A DNA stretch of 64,000 nt from assembly GCA_019916065.1 (NCBI GenBank), contig CM034238.1, positions 34,750,402 through 34,814,401 on the forward strand, written 5' to 3'. The notes under the pieces were generated by a model. The model worked only from the letters and a program-made list of their open reading frames with translations. It was not told the origin of the DNA and did no database searches. The stretch comes from Vitellaria paradoxa (Eukaryota; Streptophyta; Magnoliopsida; Ericales; Sapotaceae). Numbering within the stretch: the stretch's first letter is position 1; every line of letters starts with the position of its first letter. Made by a program: the position numbers and the translations under genes. Positions 33,260 to 46,170 of this stretch are shown in pieces.

Positions 33260-35070
33260 TGTCACGCCCTAAATTTTTCCACAAACTCGGGAGCATGAAC
33301 AAACGATCACAATAACCAAAACCATCTATCCATAATAGTCAGAACCAATCATATTTAATAATAAGAATTAATAATCTCCAACTTAAAGAAATTTCAAATA
33401 AATAAATCCATCTCTAGTCTCCCAAACCGAGACATATATATATCATAAAAATCCAATAAAGAAAATAAACTGAAAATAAATGTACAGTTCTCTTCCTAAA
33501 ATAAAATTAACGAACAAAAAATCTCTACTTTGCCTAAGTGATCCCATCTCGACCATTATCTTGTGCAACACTTGCACCTGCATCTAAAGCTGTAGGGGTA
33601 TGAGCACAATATACCAAGGTATATTAAAGCAATCAACTGGTGCTCGAAGAAAAATAAAAATTAAATAAATTATGCATGGGTGTCCTATAAATTTCCAACA
33701 TATCACGTCAACGTACATCACACATCAAAATATTTAAATTTAAATATTTTGATCACAACATTAAATAAAATATATTATTTTAGCAACCACGTTATTAATT
33801 AGTGGGTTAGGTACCGCTACCCGGTCAACCTATGTCTCAGCCATAGGTTACCAAAAATATCAACTCATCAATGCTTCGTAGGTTACTAGCCTACTGGACA
33901 CGATAACCCAACCCCGCGCGGGTTCCTGGTCTTTCACCAGTGGAGCTTTTAGCACAAACTACTTATCTTGGCACCTCTCAAAACCTAGAAATTGTAAAAA
34001 TCAATGAATAAATATTTATTCGAATTCAAATCCTTCTTTAAAAATACTTATTTTCCTTATTCAAAGTTTTGTAATAAAATAATTTTTTATTGACAAAATA
34101 ATAATAAAAATTTTGTATTAACTTAAATTTAATTCCTCAAAATCAAAATCAAATTATACGAACTTTTTTTTATCTACAAAACAGTCACAATCACATAATT
34201 TATCACGTAACAATAAATCAAATAATCACAAAGATTCATAAATTAAACTATACATAATAAATTTAATTTTTTATTTAACTTTACCCCTAACTCAATTTAA
34301 TTCTGAATTTGTTGCAAAAAGAAAACCCAGAAAGCTACCTGTCTTCATTATGCTCTGCCGCTGCCACTTTTCTCCTCTTCTTCCTTTTCTCTCTCTCTCT
34401 CTCTCTCTGCCGAATACCTTACTGGGCGTTTGCCCCTTTAAGTGTGCACATATCTATATATATATATAGATGGGTAGCCGCCTCAAGGGAATCCCATTAG
34501 GATTCATATTCGATTTTTTTTTTTTTTTTTTGATCTACCGAATGCCCAGAGGTTTTAGAAGTACATAAAGGATATATATCTATAGGCAGCCGAATCAGCA
34601 ATCCAATTTGGATTGAAACTCTTTTTTTTTTTTTTCCTAATTGTTCTCTGCCAAAGTACACTGACCTATCCTATATATATATATATATCAACTAGTATGC
34701 AATCACACAGAAAGCTAGTCACTTTCACATAATTGGAATTCTAAAAGGTTTAAAATTTTAAATTACAACCTGTAACTAACATCTTTAATATATATATATA
34801 TATATTAATATTACCTCTTTACTAATATTTAATATATTATCCGCATATATCCATACATGTTAGCAACGTGCACTACTATGTTAGTTAAAAAAAATTAATA
34901 TTTTATTTAATTAAATTTAAACCTTCTTGTTATAATTCAAAAAAAAAATTAAAAGCTAAAAAAAATCCTCATAGCACTTGCGCGTTCCACAATAAATATT
35001 TAATTAATAACTCAACAAAATTTAAATTAAAAAATATCAAATCAAGATTTAAATTTCTTGAGTCATTACA
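33260..35070 (-). repeat. 5' LTR of the Gypsy element
   Basis: Edges tgtcacgccc and gagtcattaca. It carries the same boxes as the 3' LTR, with shorter CT and TA runs. The element promoter should lie here, upstream of the leader box that reads aattgagttaggggtaaag on the element strand (about 34278-34298). Confidence 0.92.
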
Positions 35071-35075
35071 AACCA

Positions 35076-36350
35076 TTTGAAATAAAAAGGAGATCCAAGT
35101 TGATTAGGTAAGTTTGTGATTTAATATATATTTTAGAACAAATTTTAATTTTTATAATTGGGCCAAATCAAATTTTGGTAAATATAAATTTTTGGTATTC
35201 ATATGAAAAACTTGACTATAATCAAATCTATCGACTCGTTAAATAATAGTAACACAAATAAAAAATATAAAAAATAACTCAATAATTATTTTATGAAATT
35301 ATGCAACTTTATTAAAATATATATTTTAAAATATATTTAAAATTATATTTTACCTAACAAAAGTATTTTACAATTTTTTGTATCGCATGGGTCAATACTA
35401 GTAAGTATATATATAATTATTAAACTTATATTTGGAGTAAAAAATTAGTGAGAAAAAAGTAAAACAAATAAAAAGGGTTACAAAAAATGAAAAAAGATAT
35501 AAAATCTCAAATATACTCTTATTTGAATAAATTCAAAAATATAATATAATATAATATAATATAATATAATGTATTCATTAATATATATATTTTTTAATTT
35601 AATTAATTTTAATTTTTTTACTTTTATGCATTTTTCTTACATTTTCTATCACAAATTAAATAAGAGAAATTTTAAATTTATATCTCATTCTTTTTCTCGT
35701 GACAAATCATTGATCAAAACACTGCTAAAGTGAATATAAGTTTAAACTTTCAATTTCTATTAAAAATTTTTTTTGAAAATATTAAAATTGTTGCCCAAAG
35801 TGAGAGACACAAGAAAGTGAGAAAATAGTTCATAAACATTGAATAAAAAAGTAAAAAGATATACAAAAAATAACTATGAAAAACAGTATTTTATTAATCT
35901 TATCTGAATGGATTAAAAAATATAATAAAATAAAAGACATTCACCTAATTAAGTTTAATTTCTTAACTTTCATTCATGTTTCCTTTTATTTTCCAACCCA
36001 AACAAGGAAATAAATTATGAATCAGTATCCTTGCCTATTTCTTTTATGAAGAAAGAGATATAGAGACACAATGAGATAATAATATAAAATAAAAAAATGA
36101 AAAGAAAGAGAAATAATAATTAATAAAAAATATTTGAGCTTCTTAAAAAATTACAAAATTCTAAAAAATAAAAGGTGTGTTTGGAGTAAGAATTTGGTGC
36201 AAAAAATAATAAGAAGAAAAATGAAGTGAAAATAAAAGGAAAAAGATATGAAAAAATTTAAAAAACATAAAATCGGCCTAAATAAATCTGAATGGATCTA
36301 AAAAATTAAATAAAATGATTAATTAATATATTAAAATTTTTTCATTTAAT
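35076..36350. repeat. AT-rich DNA with two MITE-like repeats and a pentanucleotide run
   Basis: About 35425-35760 and 36175-36350 begin with text like gtttggagtaa...agtgagaaaaaag and match the blocks at 50745 and 59690. Six ATAAT units lie at about 35540-35570. The second repeat is interrupted at 36351 by an LTR. Confidence 0.55.
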
Positions 36351-39300
36351 TGTAATGACCAAAAATCTAAAATTTGCTTTGATTATTTTTTTCTAGTTAT
36401 TATTTAATTCGGAAGTAAGAAATTTGGTTAATTTAAATTTTTGAGCCATTAATTAAATGTTAATGTTATTGCAGGCACGTTGCAAGGGAATTTTTTCTTT
36501 TTTGGTATTTAAGTATTTTTGTGGATTATAAATTATGTTTTGATTTTAATTAAATAAAATATTTATTAAGTCTAATTTAATGAATAGGATTCACATTACT
36601 AATACATATGTGTGTGTGTGCGCGTGGATAACATTAAATTAAATGTATGTTAAAAAAAATATTAATAATATATTGCATGTGGTTAGTTAGGTTAATAAGT
36701 AACTATGACGTGAAATAGGATTCTAATTGTAATTAAATTATTGAAGGGATCTGATATCATGTGACGTGTGTATGTGTATGTATATTGATAATTTTATTTT
36801 ATTCTTTTATTATTCCTGAGAAATTATTTGGATAATATTTTTTATTCGGTTACAATTTAATTTTTGGGTGAAAATTTGTTGATTTGGGGTGAAATTGGTT
36901 ATTAAAAGAAACCAGGTGAAATACTAGTAATATCTAGTTTATTTAAAACCTAATATCTATAAATATGCATGTATACATACAAAAACTTAGTAGTCATCGC
37001 TGTGTTAAATCTGAGCCGTCGTCTTCTCTAGCTGGTTTTCTTCTTCGTTGTGCTAGGTTATCTTAACTATGCGATATCTTTGCTACACTACACCTTCTTT
37101 TCTGGTCTTTTTCCTTGCCGAACCTGCCAAATTGAGGTAAAGGGCGGAACCTTTCTATTGCTTATGTGATATATAAACATATAAATATATGTATATAGTT
37201 CATATATATATATATACTGTTAGGGTTTTGCTTCCATGTATATTGTGTATTTGTATATGGAAAACAATTGAGTGAGTCAAAGAAATCCTAGAGCCTAGAA
37301 GGTCTATATATATAAGGCATTAGGTGGAACAGAGATAACTCGGAAACTTTTTACTACTATCTATATGCTTGTATATATAAATACAGATGTAATATATATG
37401 CATATATATTAACAAAGTGCAGTGGAATTTCTAGTGTATGTTTATATACAAATAATTTTTTTCTTTTGTGGTCTCGTTTAGCGTGATTTTATTTATATAT
37501 ATATATATGAAGTTATACTAAATTGTGTCCTGGATGTTTGATTGCTTGACAATTTTTTTATTAAGTCTTTAACGTGACTAATTTAGAAGTGATTGATTTA
37601 ATTGCTAAAATTGAAACATTAATTGGATATATATATGTGTGTATATAATGCATTGTGGATGTTACTCTAAGGTTGGTTACTTAATGCGACTAAAATTTGT
37701 TTTATTTAATGTGTTGATGAATTGAGGGTTAATAAAATTTAAATTAAGAAGAATCTATTTAATGTGGGTTTGAAGTGAAATTTAATGTTATGATTTGTTT
37801 GGATTGAGGGGTACTGAAAATATTAGGTATACGTACCCATGGGTTGAAAGTTTTGAAACCTGCGCGGGAGGTAATCGAGTTCAGTAGGCTAATAACCTAC
37901 GAACGAGCAGATGCCTAAGGGTGGCATATTATATTCCTAAGGTTTCGACCTAGAAAGTAGACACCAAAGGATGGTGTATATTGGTTGACTCCTGTTTCTA
38001 CGGGACAACCAAGCAAACACCGAAAAATAGTGTATATTGGTTGGATCCTATTTCTAAGGGACAACCAAGCAGTAGTATCTTAAAACTAAATTGCTTTCGT
38101 TTGATGTGTTATGTGATGTTAATATACGATTAAATTATAAAGAAGAGGAATCAATAAATAAATTTAATTTTTTATTTGAAATTGCTACTTGTGCAGAAAT
38201 GTTTCACTTAGTAGTATGTTAGGACATTATTGCATTTATATTATTATTAGAGTTCCGAGCACACGTAATATTAGTGCTTATCCCTTATATTTTGTGATAT
38301 AGGTAATAAATTTGAGACGCGTGCTGAACCTTCTGAGAATGGGAATTAAAATTTTATTTACTTACATTTAAATGTCTATAAAATTGTTTTAGTTGTGCCT
38401 ATTTCTGGAGTTTGCAAGTTAATTGGTTGTTAAAATAAAATATATTTGTTTTGGAAACGTGACATTAATAATTTGTAAAAGTTTTAACGTACATTTCTTA
38501 ATTGTTTGGGTAGTGTCAAGGCACATTTTGTAGGCATTTAATTTATTTTAGGTGGATAACTATCAATCATTTGTTTATCTATTATTCTTAGGATTGAAAT
38601 ACATGATCATGTCAAATTTTATAATTATTGAATGCTTGAAAATATTATTTTGGTTACAAATTTTATATTCATGAAAACAGTTATTTGGATAGATTTTTTT
38701 GGCTTGTTTTTAGTATTATATTATATTCTTTTAACGTTTGAATTTAAAAAAAAAAATCCATTAATCTAATGTTCCTACATGCTTTGAGATAAATTTGTCT
38801 ACATTAGCTTAAAGTAATTGATGATAACATTATGCGTAAGTCTTACATGATTCGATTTAATTTCATATGATTTAAATAAATTGTCATGATAAAAAAAACA
38901 ATTATCTTATCTGTGTTTCTGAAATTTGTGATTTAAGTAAGAATATAGGTAATGTTTGATAAATATTATTTTGACATTTATCTTAACTTTTGATTTGAAT
39001 TTTCATTAGATTAAAAAGAAAATAAATTGGTACTTTAAAAATTAATTTATTTTAAATATCTGAAAGGTATTTGAATAGAAAATGAACATAGTTAGGTGTG
39101 GAATTGGTATGACTATGGTATTTTTAGAATTAAGATTCAAATCTAAGAGAAAGTCATGAATGAAAGTTGAATTATATTATTTTAACATATCTATATTGGC
39201 AGTCATAAGATATGATATTTATATGATGATTTAAATTGTATTTTGAAAAATTTTGTATATAAGTGTCCGAAATTCTTCTAAAGTTGTGATAATCTATTAT

Positions 39301-40440
39301 TTTAATATACTAGTGTCCTTTTATAATTGTGTGATATGACTAGTTTATTTTGTAAGTTGAGTTAGATTTGATGTTTGATAAAAAAAAAGGGATTTTAATG
39401 AATGACAAGAATTGCAGAAACCTTGATATGAGATTTAATAATAATAATTTAGTTATAAATATTACATAGTATGTGTATTTTATTTATTCCACATTAAAGA
39501 ACTTAATTTATTAATTCATTCTCTTAACGGTTAAGATATGAGGAATATAATGTTTGGGTGGTTAACTAATTTTAATGGATGCAATCTGGGGAGAACTATA
39601 AATTTTAATTTGTTCAGTTGGGTTGCTATTATTTAATTGGATGTCATGATATGTTGTTAACTTTGATTCAATCGATCAAATTTACTGCTTTTACTAGTTA
39701 TGATACGAAAAATTAAATATTTATTAAATTTTAATCTATTAAGAAAAATTTCTTGAGTTGTAAATTTTGATATGGTCACTTAAGTCCTTTTATTTAATTT
39801 AAAACATATGAGATACATTTAAATTGAATTTATTAGTTTTATTCTTTTCATCTTAAGGGTAAAAAAAAAAAATATGTGGTGCAAAAAACTTTTTACGTGT
39901 ATTTGATTCGAGAGAATTGAGATTAATTAATTGAATTATTTTATTAGTTGTTCAAAGAATTTTGAAAGAAGATTGTAAATTTTATATGTTATTACAACTT
40001 TGACTATTGTTTGGTTCAATTTCTAGCTGAGAGTTTAGTACTTAAAATTATGGCAAAAATCTATAGATTTTATACAAATTTTTTGAAGGTTGAGATTTTG
40101 TAAAGATTTCAAGGAAAAAGAAAATTAATTTGCATATGTTAAATAGTTGATTATTACACTTGAAATATATTTTTGCTTCAGATTTTAGAGACATTTAGCT
40201 ATGCATTATTTTGTACAATTATATCGGCTATAGTGATATATTAAAATTTTTATGTATTAAATTATGAAATGGTGAAAAAAAATTACTAGTATTGACTCAA
40301 TTAGCGTTTTCATGGGGATATTTATTCATCTACTTATTGTTGTTCAGTTTTGTTACTTTGATAATTATGACTTTAACTTTGAACTGTGCTAAATTATCAA
40401 ATTTATGTTTTCCTAAATATTATAGTTGGAAATAAATTTT
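36351..40440 (+). mobile_element. Diverged LARD-type element, plus strand, 5' LTR and part of internal region
   Basis: Starts TGTAATGACC at 36351 and follows the LARD LTR landmarks: ttgaggtaaagggcgg (about 37132), tatacgtaccc..gcgcggg (about 37830-37868), the aggct..aacctacgaacgag box (about 37885) and two hairpin units with ggacaaccaagca (about 37970-38070). The expected LTR 3' end and PBS around 38400-38520 are missing or unrecognisable. From about 38520 it aligns in reverse with the LARD internal region (for example near 21600-21690, then 17520-17640). There is no coding frame and no partner 3' LTR in the same orientation. Confidence 0.7.
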
Positions 40441-40740
40441 TTTATATTGTACATTTTATGCTGGGCTCCATGAGACTTAAACAATGCAATTGGCGACCCC
40501 GCATGCTTTGCTAAACGTCACTTGTCTCAGAACAAGGTTAGAGGTAGATAGAGGTTAGAGAATATACATTGGCATTGCATTCCATCATTTCTCATTGCAT
40601 GAGATTGTATAAATTATTATTATGTGTTGAAATATTGCGATATTAAGATAATATGATTGTTACATTCGTTGATGAGATGTATGGATTATTCTATTGATCA
40701 TGAGTTTGGTCATGAAATAAGAGATATAATTAGGAACTAT
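40441..40740. other. Junction between two head-to-head LARD pieces
   Basis: Contains ttggcgaccccgcatgcttt and the repeated gaggtagatagaggttagag. It does not match the LARD internal region next to it and has an LTR-retrotransposon leader look, but the family was not recognised. Confidence 0.4.
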
Positions 40741-42768
40741 GATGACCTGACGCCTTCCTAACAATCTAAATCCAATAAAATATCAAATTCACATATCACA
40801 ATTAAATAAACTATCATGTAAACACATAACACCTAGAAAAATAAAAGGCCCACTATCCCTAGGTATTCAAAACCTAGGCTCTGATACCAAGTTGTCACGC
40901 CCCGGGTTTCACAACCTGAGATATGTGAACAAAAGAACACATAATACAACATTAAATAACCTTTCCTGTCCCACATCAAAGCCATAAACACACACTATGG
41001 AGCAATGAATATAAAAATACATAAAACTAAACTTTAAATTTTAAATAAATGCCACAGTTTAAATCCATTAGGCAATAAGACTTCAAAACTAAACCCAACC
41101 AATCTCCACAAAAAAATAAAAAATAAATAAATAAATCAACAATTTATCTTCACCTCACAAACAGAGGTTTGTCACAATCCACTAAAACTAATTTCCTAGA
41201 GTCTAAAACAATTATAGAAAAAAAAAACAAATAAAACTTTAATTCCTATGCTTAGAAGGTCCAGCACGTGACTCAAATTCATTACCTGTATCACAAGCTG
41301 TAAGAAGATGAGCACTAATACCACATGTGCTCAGAACCCTAATAATAATATAAATGTAGTATGCCCTAGCACGCTACTAAGTGAAACAGTTATGCACAAG
41401 TAGCAATTTTAAACAAGAAACTTAAAATTTATTTATCAGTCTATCTTTGTTACGATTTAATTGTGTTTCAGCACCACACAACACCTCAAAGAAAAATAAT
41501 TTAATTTCAAGGTACTGTTACTTGGTTGTCTTGTAGAAACAAGACCCAACCAATATACATCATTCATTGATGTTTGCTTGGTTGTCCCGTAGAAACAGGA
41601 CCCAACCAATATACACCATCCTTCGGTGTCTGCTTCCTAAATCGAAGCCTTAGGAATATAATATGCCACCCTTAGGCATCTGCATCGTTCGTAGGTTACT
41701 AGCCTACTGGACTCGATTACCACCCCCGCGCGGGTTTCGAGACTCTCAAGCCTTGGATACGTACACCCAATATTTTCAATACCTCTCAATGTAATCAAAA
41801 TATAACATCAAATTACACTTCAATTTCACATTAATTAATTCCTTCTTTGATTCCACAATTTTACCAAAAAAAAAATAGATAAAAAAAGAGACCAACACAA
41901 GCTCACCGTTAAACACGTCCCGAACACAAATCAAAATAATTCGTCTTATTCAACAATTTCAAAACAGTACACATTCAATTAATATCCATTCACTTATATA
42001 TATATATGTATATACATAATATCAATTTTATTAAGTCAAACTGATTGTCCATACAATATACACACAACATATATATAATTAATTTAAAAAAAAAGAAACC
42101 CACAACTACTGTCAACTTCAATCGAATCAATTCTTTTTTTTAATCAAGAAAATCATTACCTGTGTAACCTATTACCTATTCAATTATATACGGAATCAAT
42201 GATTACTATTTATTTACATACATATATATATATATATAACAAATATCAAAGATCCTACTAGTGAACGTTTAACCATTACCAAAATTTATCTTTTCACGTT
42301 GAACGAGGTCACTAAAATACAAATGACCATTTAATATGATATATATATTTTACACACACATACATAGGCAATAAAGGTTCTGTCCTCTTACTTGGTAATT
42401 CGACAACAAGAAAAAAACTCCGACAAAATGGAAGCTGCAATTTCTTCTCAATGCTGGAGCGGCGTTTTCTCTTTTTTCCCGTTCTCTTACTCTCCCTCTC
42501 TCTAGGGTTTTATTTTTTTACAAAATAAATACAATATTATATATATATAGTAGACATTTAACCCTGACCAACTATTTAATTTCATATTTCCCATAGGTTT
42601 AGGAAAATTACATTTTTTTCCCAAAAATTTATAATCTTTTAAATATAACCCAAAATTAATATTTTTAAATATAAATCCAAAAATTTCAAATTATTAAATT
42701 TAAACGGCAAACTAAATTTATCAAGTAAAAATTTTTCAAATTAAATAAAAAAAATATGTGTTATTACA
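40741..42768 (-). mobile_element. Diverged LARD-type 5' LTR with PBS, minus strand
   Basis: The LTR is 40893-42768 (1876 bp), edges tgtcacgccc and ttattaca. To its left the element strand reads acttggtatcagagccta (PBS, about 40873-40890), then a leader reading gaatacctagggatagtggg, as in the other members. The LTR keeps two hairpin units (about 41520-41630) and the gttactagcctactgg...cccgcgcggg box (about 41694-41735). The internal region is cut at about 40740. Confidence 0.75.
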
Positions 42769-43430
42769 ATGTGAATGAAATGAGATAAAATAAAGATGTG
42801 ATTGATATTGTGACATGAAGATGAAGGATATAGGAAAATAGGAAGGATACAAAAATTATCCTAGGTTTGAAAGACCTGAAATCTGTGCAGAAATTGGTAT
42901 TTATTCTAGTAGATTACTAGTTTACAACATGACGTATATTGTGGCTATTCATGACCCTTAATGACGACATATATTGCAGCTAATCATAGTCTTTGGCAAC
43001 AATGTATATTGTGAATAATCATGACCCTGAATGACGACGTTCATTGTAACCACCTCGTAGATTTAAATGGAAATGATAATGTAATTGAGAAATGATGATA
43101 ATGATGCTAAGTAAGATAATAATTGGACAAAATATTGAGATTGATGATGATGATTATGATATTTGATTTTATTGAGATATTACAATGATAATGAGAAATA
43201 TGATTCACCCATATGATGATTTTGATGATGTGTTATGGTTAAGTTATATATGTTGATTTGTATATGATGGTTGTGTTTAATGTTACTACTTTATGTTATA
43301 TATATGCTTTTATGATACTTTGTGAGTAATTAGTCACAGAAAATGACAATTTAAGTATATTAAAATGTCATTAATCATGAATAATTAAAGGCAAAAATGA
43401 GTTAGATATGCTTATATATTTTTTTCTCCC
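42769..43430 (+). repeat. Fragment of another long LTR
   Basis: About 42865-43070 reads gacctgaaatctgtgcagaa, then a tagtagattactagttta box and three repeats of tgacgac(a/g)t(a/t)tattg(t/c), resembling a decayed version of the box region in the neighbouring LTRs. Ends not found. Confidence 0.4.
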
Positions 43431-44452
43431 ATTTTTGGTATTTTTAAGAAAGTTTGGATAAAAAAGATGTGAATTGAAGTAAAAAAAGAGCACATCCATG
43501 TCAAGCCAAAACACTATTCAATTTTTAGGCATACCTTAAGCTACTGATCTCGGTTTTAGGATTTTTTAGCTCGTTGGAAAGCTAAGACATAGGCTTACAG
43601 CTTTCATGAGAGTTCAAGACCCAGTTTTGCTGTTTCGAATTCCAAAACTAAACAGAAATGCAGAAGTCCGAAACAACAAGGAAGGTTCCCTATAACTCAG
43701 ACCCTATCTTAGTCTTTGGGTAATATCTGGGGTTCCCGAAGTTAGAATTAGGTGAGTCTAGGTGCATTGGAAAGCTAAGAAGGAATGTAAAACCTTTTTG
43801 AAGAAACTAAACCCAAACTACATCATTTTGGTATTCTAAATCTAGCTCGAAGCCAAGTCAGGAAATTAACCAGAATTCTCACAAAGTGTTTGATCCTTGT
43901 TTGAATAGCAATTTGGATAGGCCCCTGTGCGGACAACCGTGCAGTCAACAAAAGGCTAAGTTAGATTCTCAACCAAAATTTCACTATGTGTTGGAAGGTT
44001 TGTTTGGACCCCTGTCTGAATAGCCCAATTGAATTATGAAATTTTAATGGCATATTTGTAATATTGGAATGTGAGGACTATAAATACATGAGAGGGTTAC
44101 GTGAGAGATAGTTTTTAGAGATATTACATATAATATACTTCAAGTAGATTAGAGAGGATTGGAGAGTTTCTTTATATCCACATATAGGATTTTTAATTTC
44201 TTTTGTAAGTTTCTACTTTCCTTTGTAATTCTATCCATCTGGAGTGGATCAAGGCAAAGGGCTGTTGGATCCTTGAAGATTTTAATGTATTTGAATCAAT
44301 TGGGGTATAGTTTGCAATTTAATTCTAATCTTTACATATATGGATGCTTAATTAGTTGATCTTCTTTCAATTCCTCTTTTGTATGCGATTTTCACCTTAT
44401 CTTTTCATGCTTTGTATGTTTAGTACTTGTGTTGAAATAGTATGCACACTAG
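43431..44452 (+). repeat. LTR-like sequence with TATA box, family unresolved
   Basis: A retroelement-LTR style stretch: gttggaaagctaagac twice (about 43573 and 43768), a TATA box ctataaata at 44078-44086, then a leader with gagagatag and ggatcaaggcaaagggctgt. It continues after the insertion at 44453-45000. LTR ends were not fixed. Confidence 0.4.
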
Positions 44453-45000
44453 CACTGGCAGAGCTAATGGAGGCAAAAGGGCAAGTGATCCCCCTTGATT
44501 TTGGATACAAAATTACCAAAATGCCCTTGATATTTTTTGCTTTATTAAAAAAATAAATTCAAAATTAGGGTATTTTGGTCTTATTAAAAAATTAATGTTA
44601 ATTCAAAGTTTTTTAACATAAAAGTAATTTACAAGAATTAAGCCCAAGTATTTTTGTGAAATAAAGTGCATTTTTTCACTATACTATTGAATACTTTTTA
44701 GCATAATATCAATAAATATAACATATAATATAATAAGTTCAATAAACAATAAAATTAAATAATTATTTTGTTTGGTAATGAAGGACAACTTTAATAAATC
44801 TTACGCACTTTTAAAAAGACTAGTTAAACTATTGAACTATGAAAAAAATATATTAACTGGTTTCATGTATAAGGATAATTTTTCTTTTTTCCTAAAGGCT
44901 ACATCTTTTCTGTCTTACTCTTAATTTCGATATAACTCGTTATCCTTCATCTAAGTGCTCAGTGCCCCTCTTAATCAAAATCCTGGATCCACCCCTCCAT
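44453..45000. mobile_element. Short non-autonomous element (548 bp) with 5-bp duplication
   Basis: Begins cactggcagagctaatgg and ends atcctggatccacccctccat. actag is present on both sides (44448-44452 and 45001-45005), and the flanking LTR-like text reads across when it is removed. Ends of the cactggcggagcc / ggatccrccac type are common in plants; the superfamily was not decided. Confidence 0.6.
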
Positions 45001-45005
45001 ACTAG

Positions 45006-46165
45006 TTGTTTGAAAGAATGTCTCCATGCGTGATTTATATATAAACCTCTCATGTCTGCATGCTTTTCTAGACTTTGCATGCTCGTTAGGTGTTTGTATG
45101 CATAGTGCTTGTGTTGAGTATGTTTACATGTTAGGTCTTTATTAGAATGCTTACATGCCTAGATTGATTATGCATGCTATGTGTAGTTGATGTTGTGTTC
45201 CCCTAGGTACTCTAACAATTGAACTTTGTAAAGTTAATTTTATAGCAAATCTAAACAATTAACTAAAATTGAAAATAATGGTTAAATTAGAATTGGATAT
45301 GGTCTCTTGTTTCCTAATTATATCGAATAAGCATGGGCAATGTTTCCTAAGTTGAATGGAATTCAAGACTTTCTTAACGAATGAAGATACACTTGGCAGA
45401 ATAATGTCTAAATCAACAAGAGATCTTGAAGATACTGAAAAGAAAACAAAAGTCTTTAAAGCTAAAAAAATAAGATAGTGCTTAAGGCTAAAAAAACAAG
45501 ACAATGCACCTCATAGCAGGAGCGCAAGGAAGGTGATCTTTCGATCTTTTGGCAGTATATCCCACAAGTAGGGTGCAGGGAAGTCGATGATTCGACCAAA
45601 GAAGATTTTGCAAAAATTTGTTGTTTGTAGGAAATCTATTTAATTCTATATTTGAGTCCTACTTGGAATAAGATTTTGCAAGTCTATATATATGCAACCA
45701 AGCTTAATGTACAACATGGAACTGAAGAGGCATATTATAGAGTTTGTAAGAGAGAGAATTTTTCCTTTGTGAGCTTATAGGTCTTTTTCTTCTTTTTCTT
45801 TGTATTCTTTCTTTACTTTCTATGCAAAGAAAATAGTTCACTTACAGGGTTTGTCGAGTGAATCGAGTAAGAGTGATAAAAGAATTTGTACAAGTGAACT
45901 GTAGAAAGTCTAAGTGGAGTCTTGTAACCTATTGATAGTGGAATTTGTATTTTAGGTTTTTCTCCCTGTGAAAGAGTTTCCTCATTAATCCTCTGATGTT
46001 ATTTTCTTGACTCTGTATGTGATTGCTTGATTCGAAATATTTTTAATTCTAATTTCTTTAAAATCAACCCACCTTGTGATGGTTTTAGTTAGATGCATAT
46101 GAGTAAAACATATTCACCCTCAAAATTGGTCTATTGCATACTGATTGGATAGTTCATCCTTGGTC
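45006..46165 (+). repeat. LTR fragments, the second Copia-like
   Basis: 45006-45230 continues the LTR-like sequence of 43.4-44.4 kb. From about 45240 the text changes to a Copia-type LTR style: TA box near 45690, gtttgtaagagagagaattt, then ctccctgtgaaagagtttcc. No internal coding region or PBS is attached. Confidence 0.4.
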
Positions 46166-46170
46166 CCTTG

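Larger units (their letters stand above)
26311..35070 (-). mobile_element. Ty3/Gypsy LTR retrotransposon, chromovirus (Tekay-like), structurally complete, coding region decayed
   Basis: LTRs 26311-28152 (1842 bp) and 33260-35070 (1811 bp) flank a 5.1-kb internal region. The 5-bp duplication aacca is at 26306-26310 and 35071-35075. The PBS is at 33241-33256 and the PPT at 28153-28168, so it reads on the minus strand. Domain order gag, protease, RT, RNase H, integrase identifies Ty3/Gypsy. The integrase is followed by a short chromodomain-like tail (KYHGVEESTWERE), and with the iMet PBS this points to the Tekay chromovirus clade. Nothing in the surroundings interrupts it. Confidence 0.93.

Noticed and set aside
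36351..42768. A single complete LTR retrotransposon spanning these coordinates
   Set aside because: The two LTRs are in opposite orientation and the flanking 5-mers (ttaat and atgtg) do not match.
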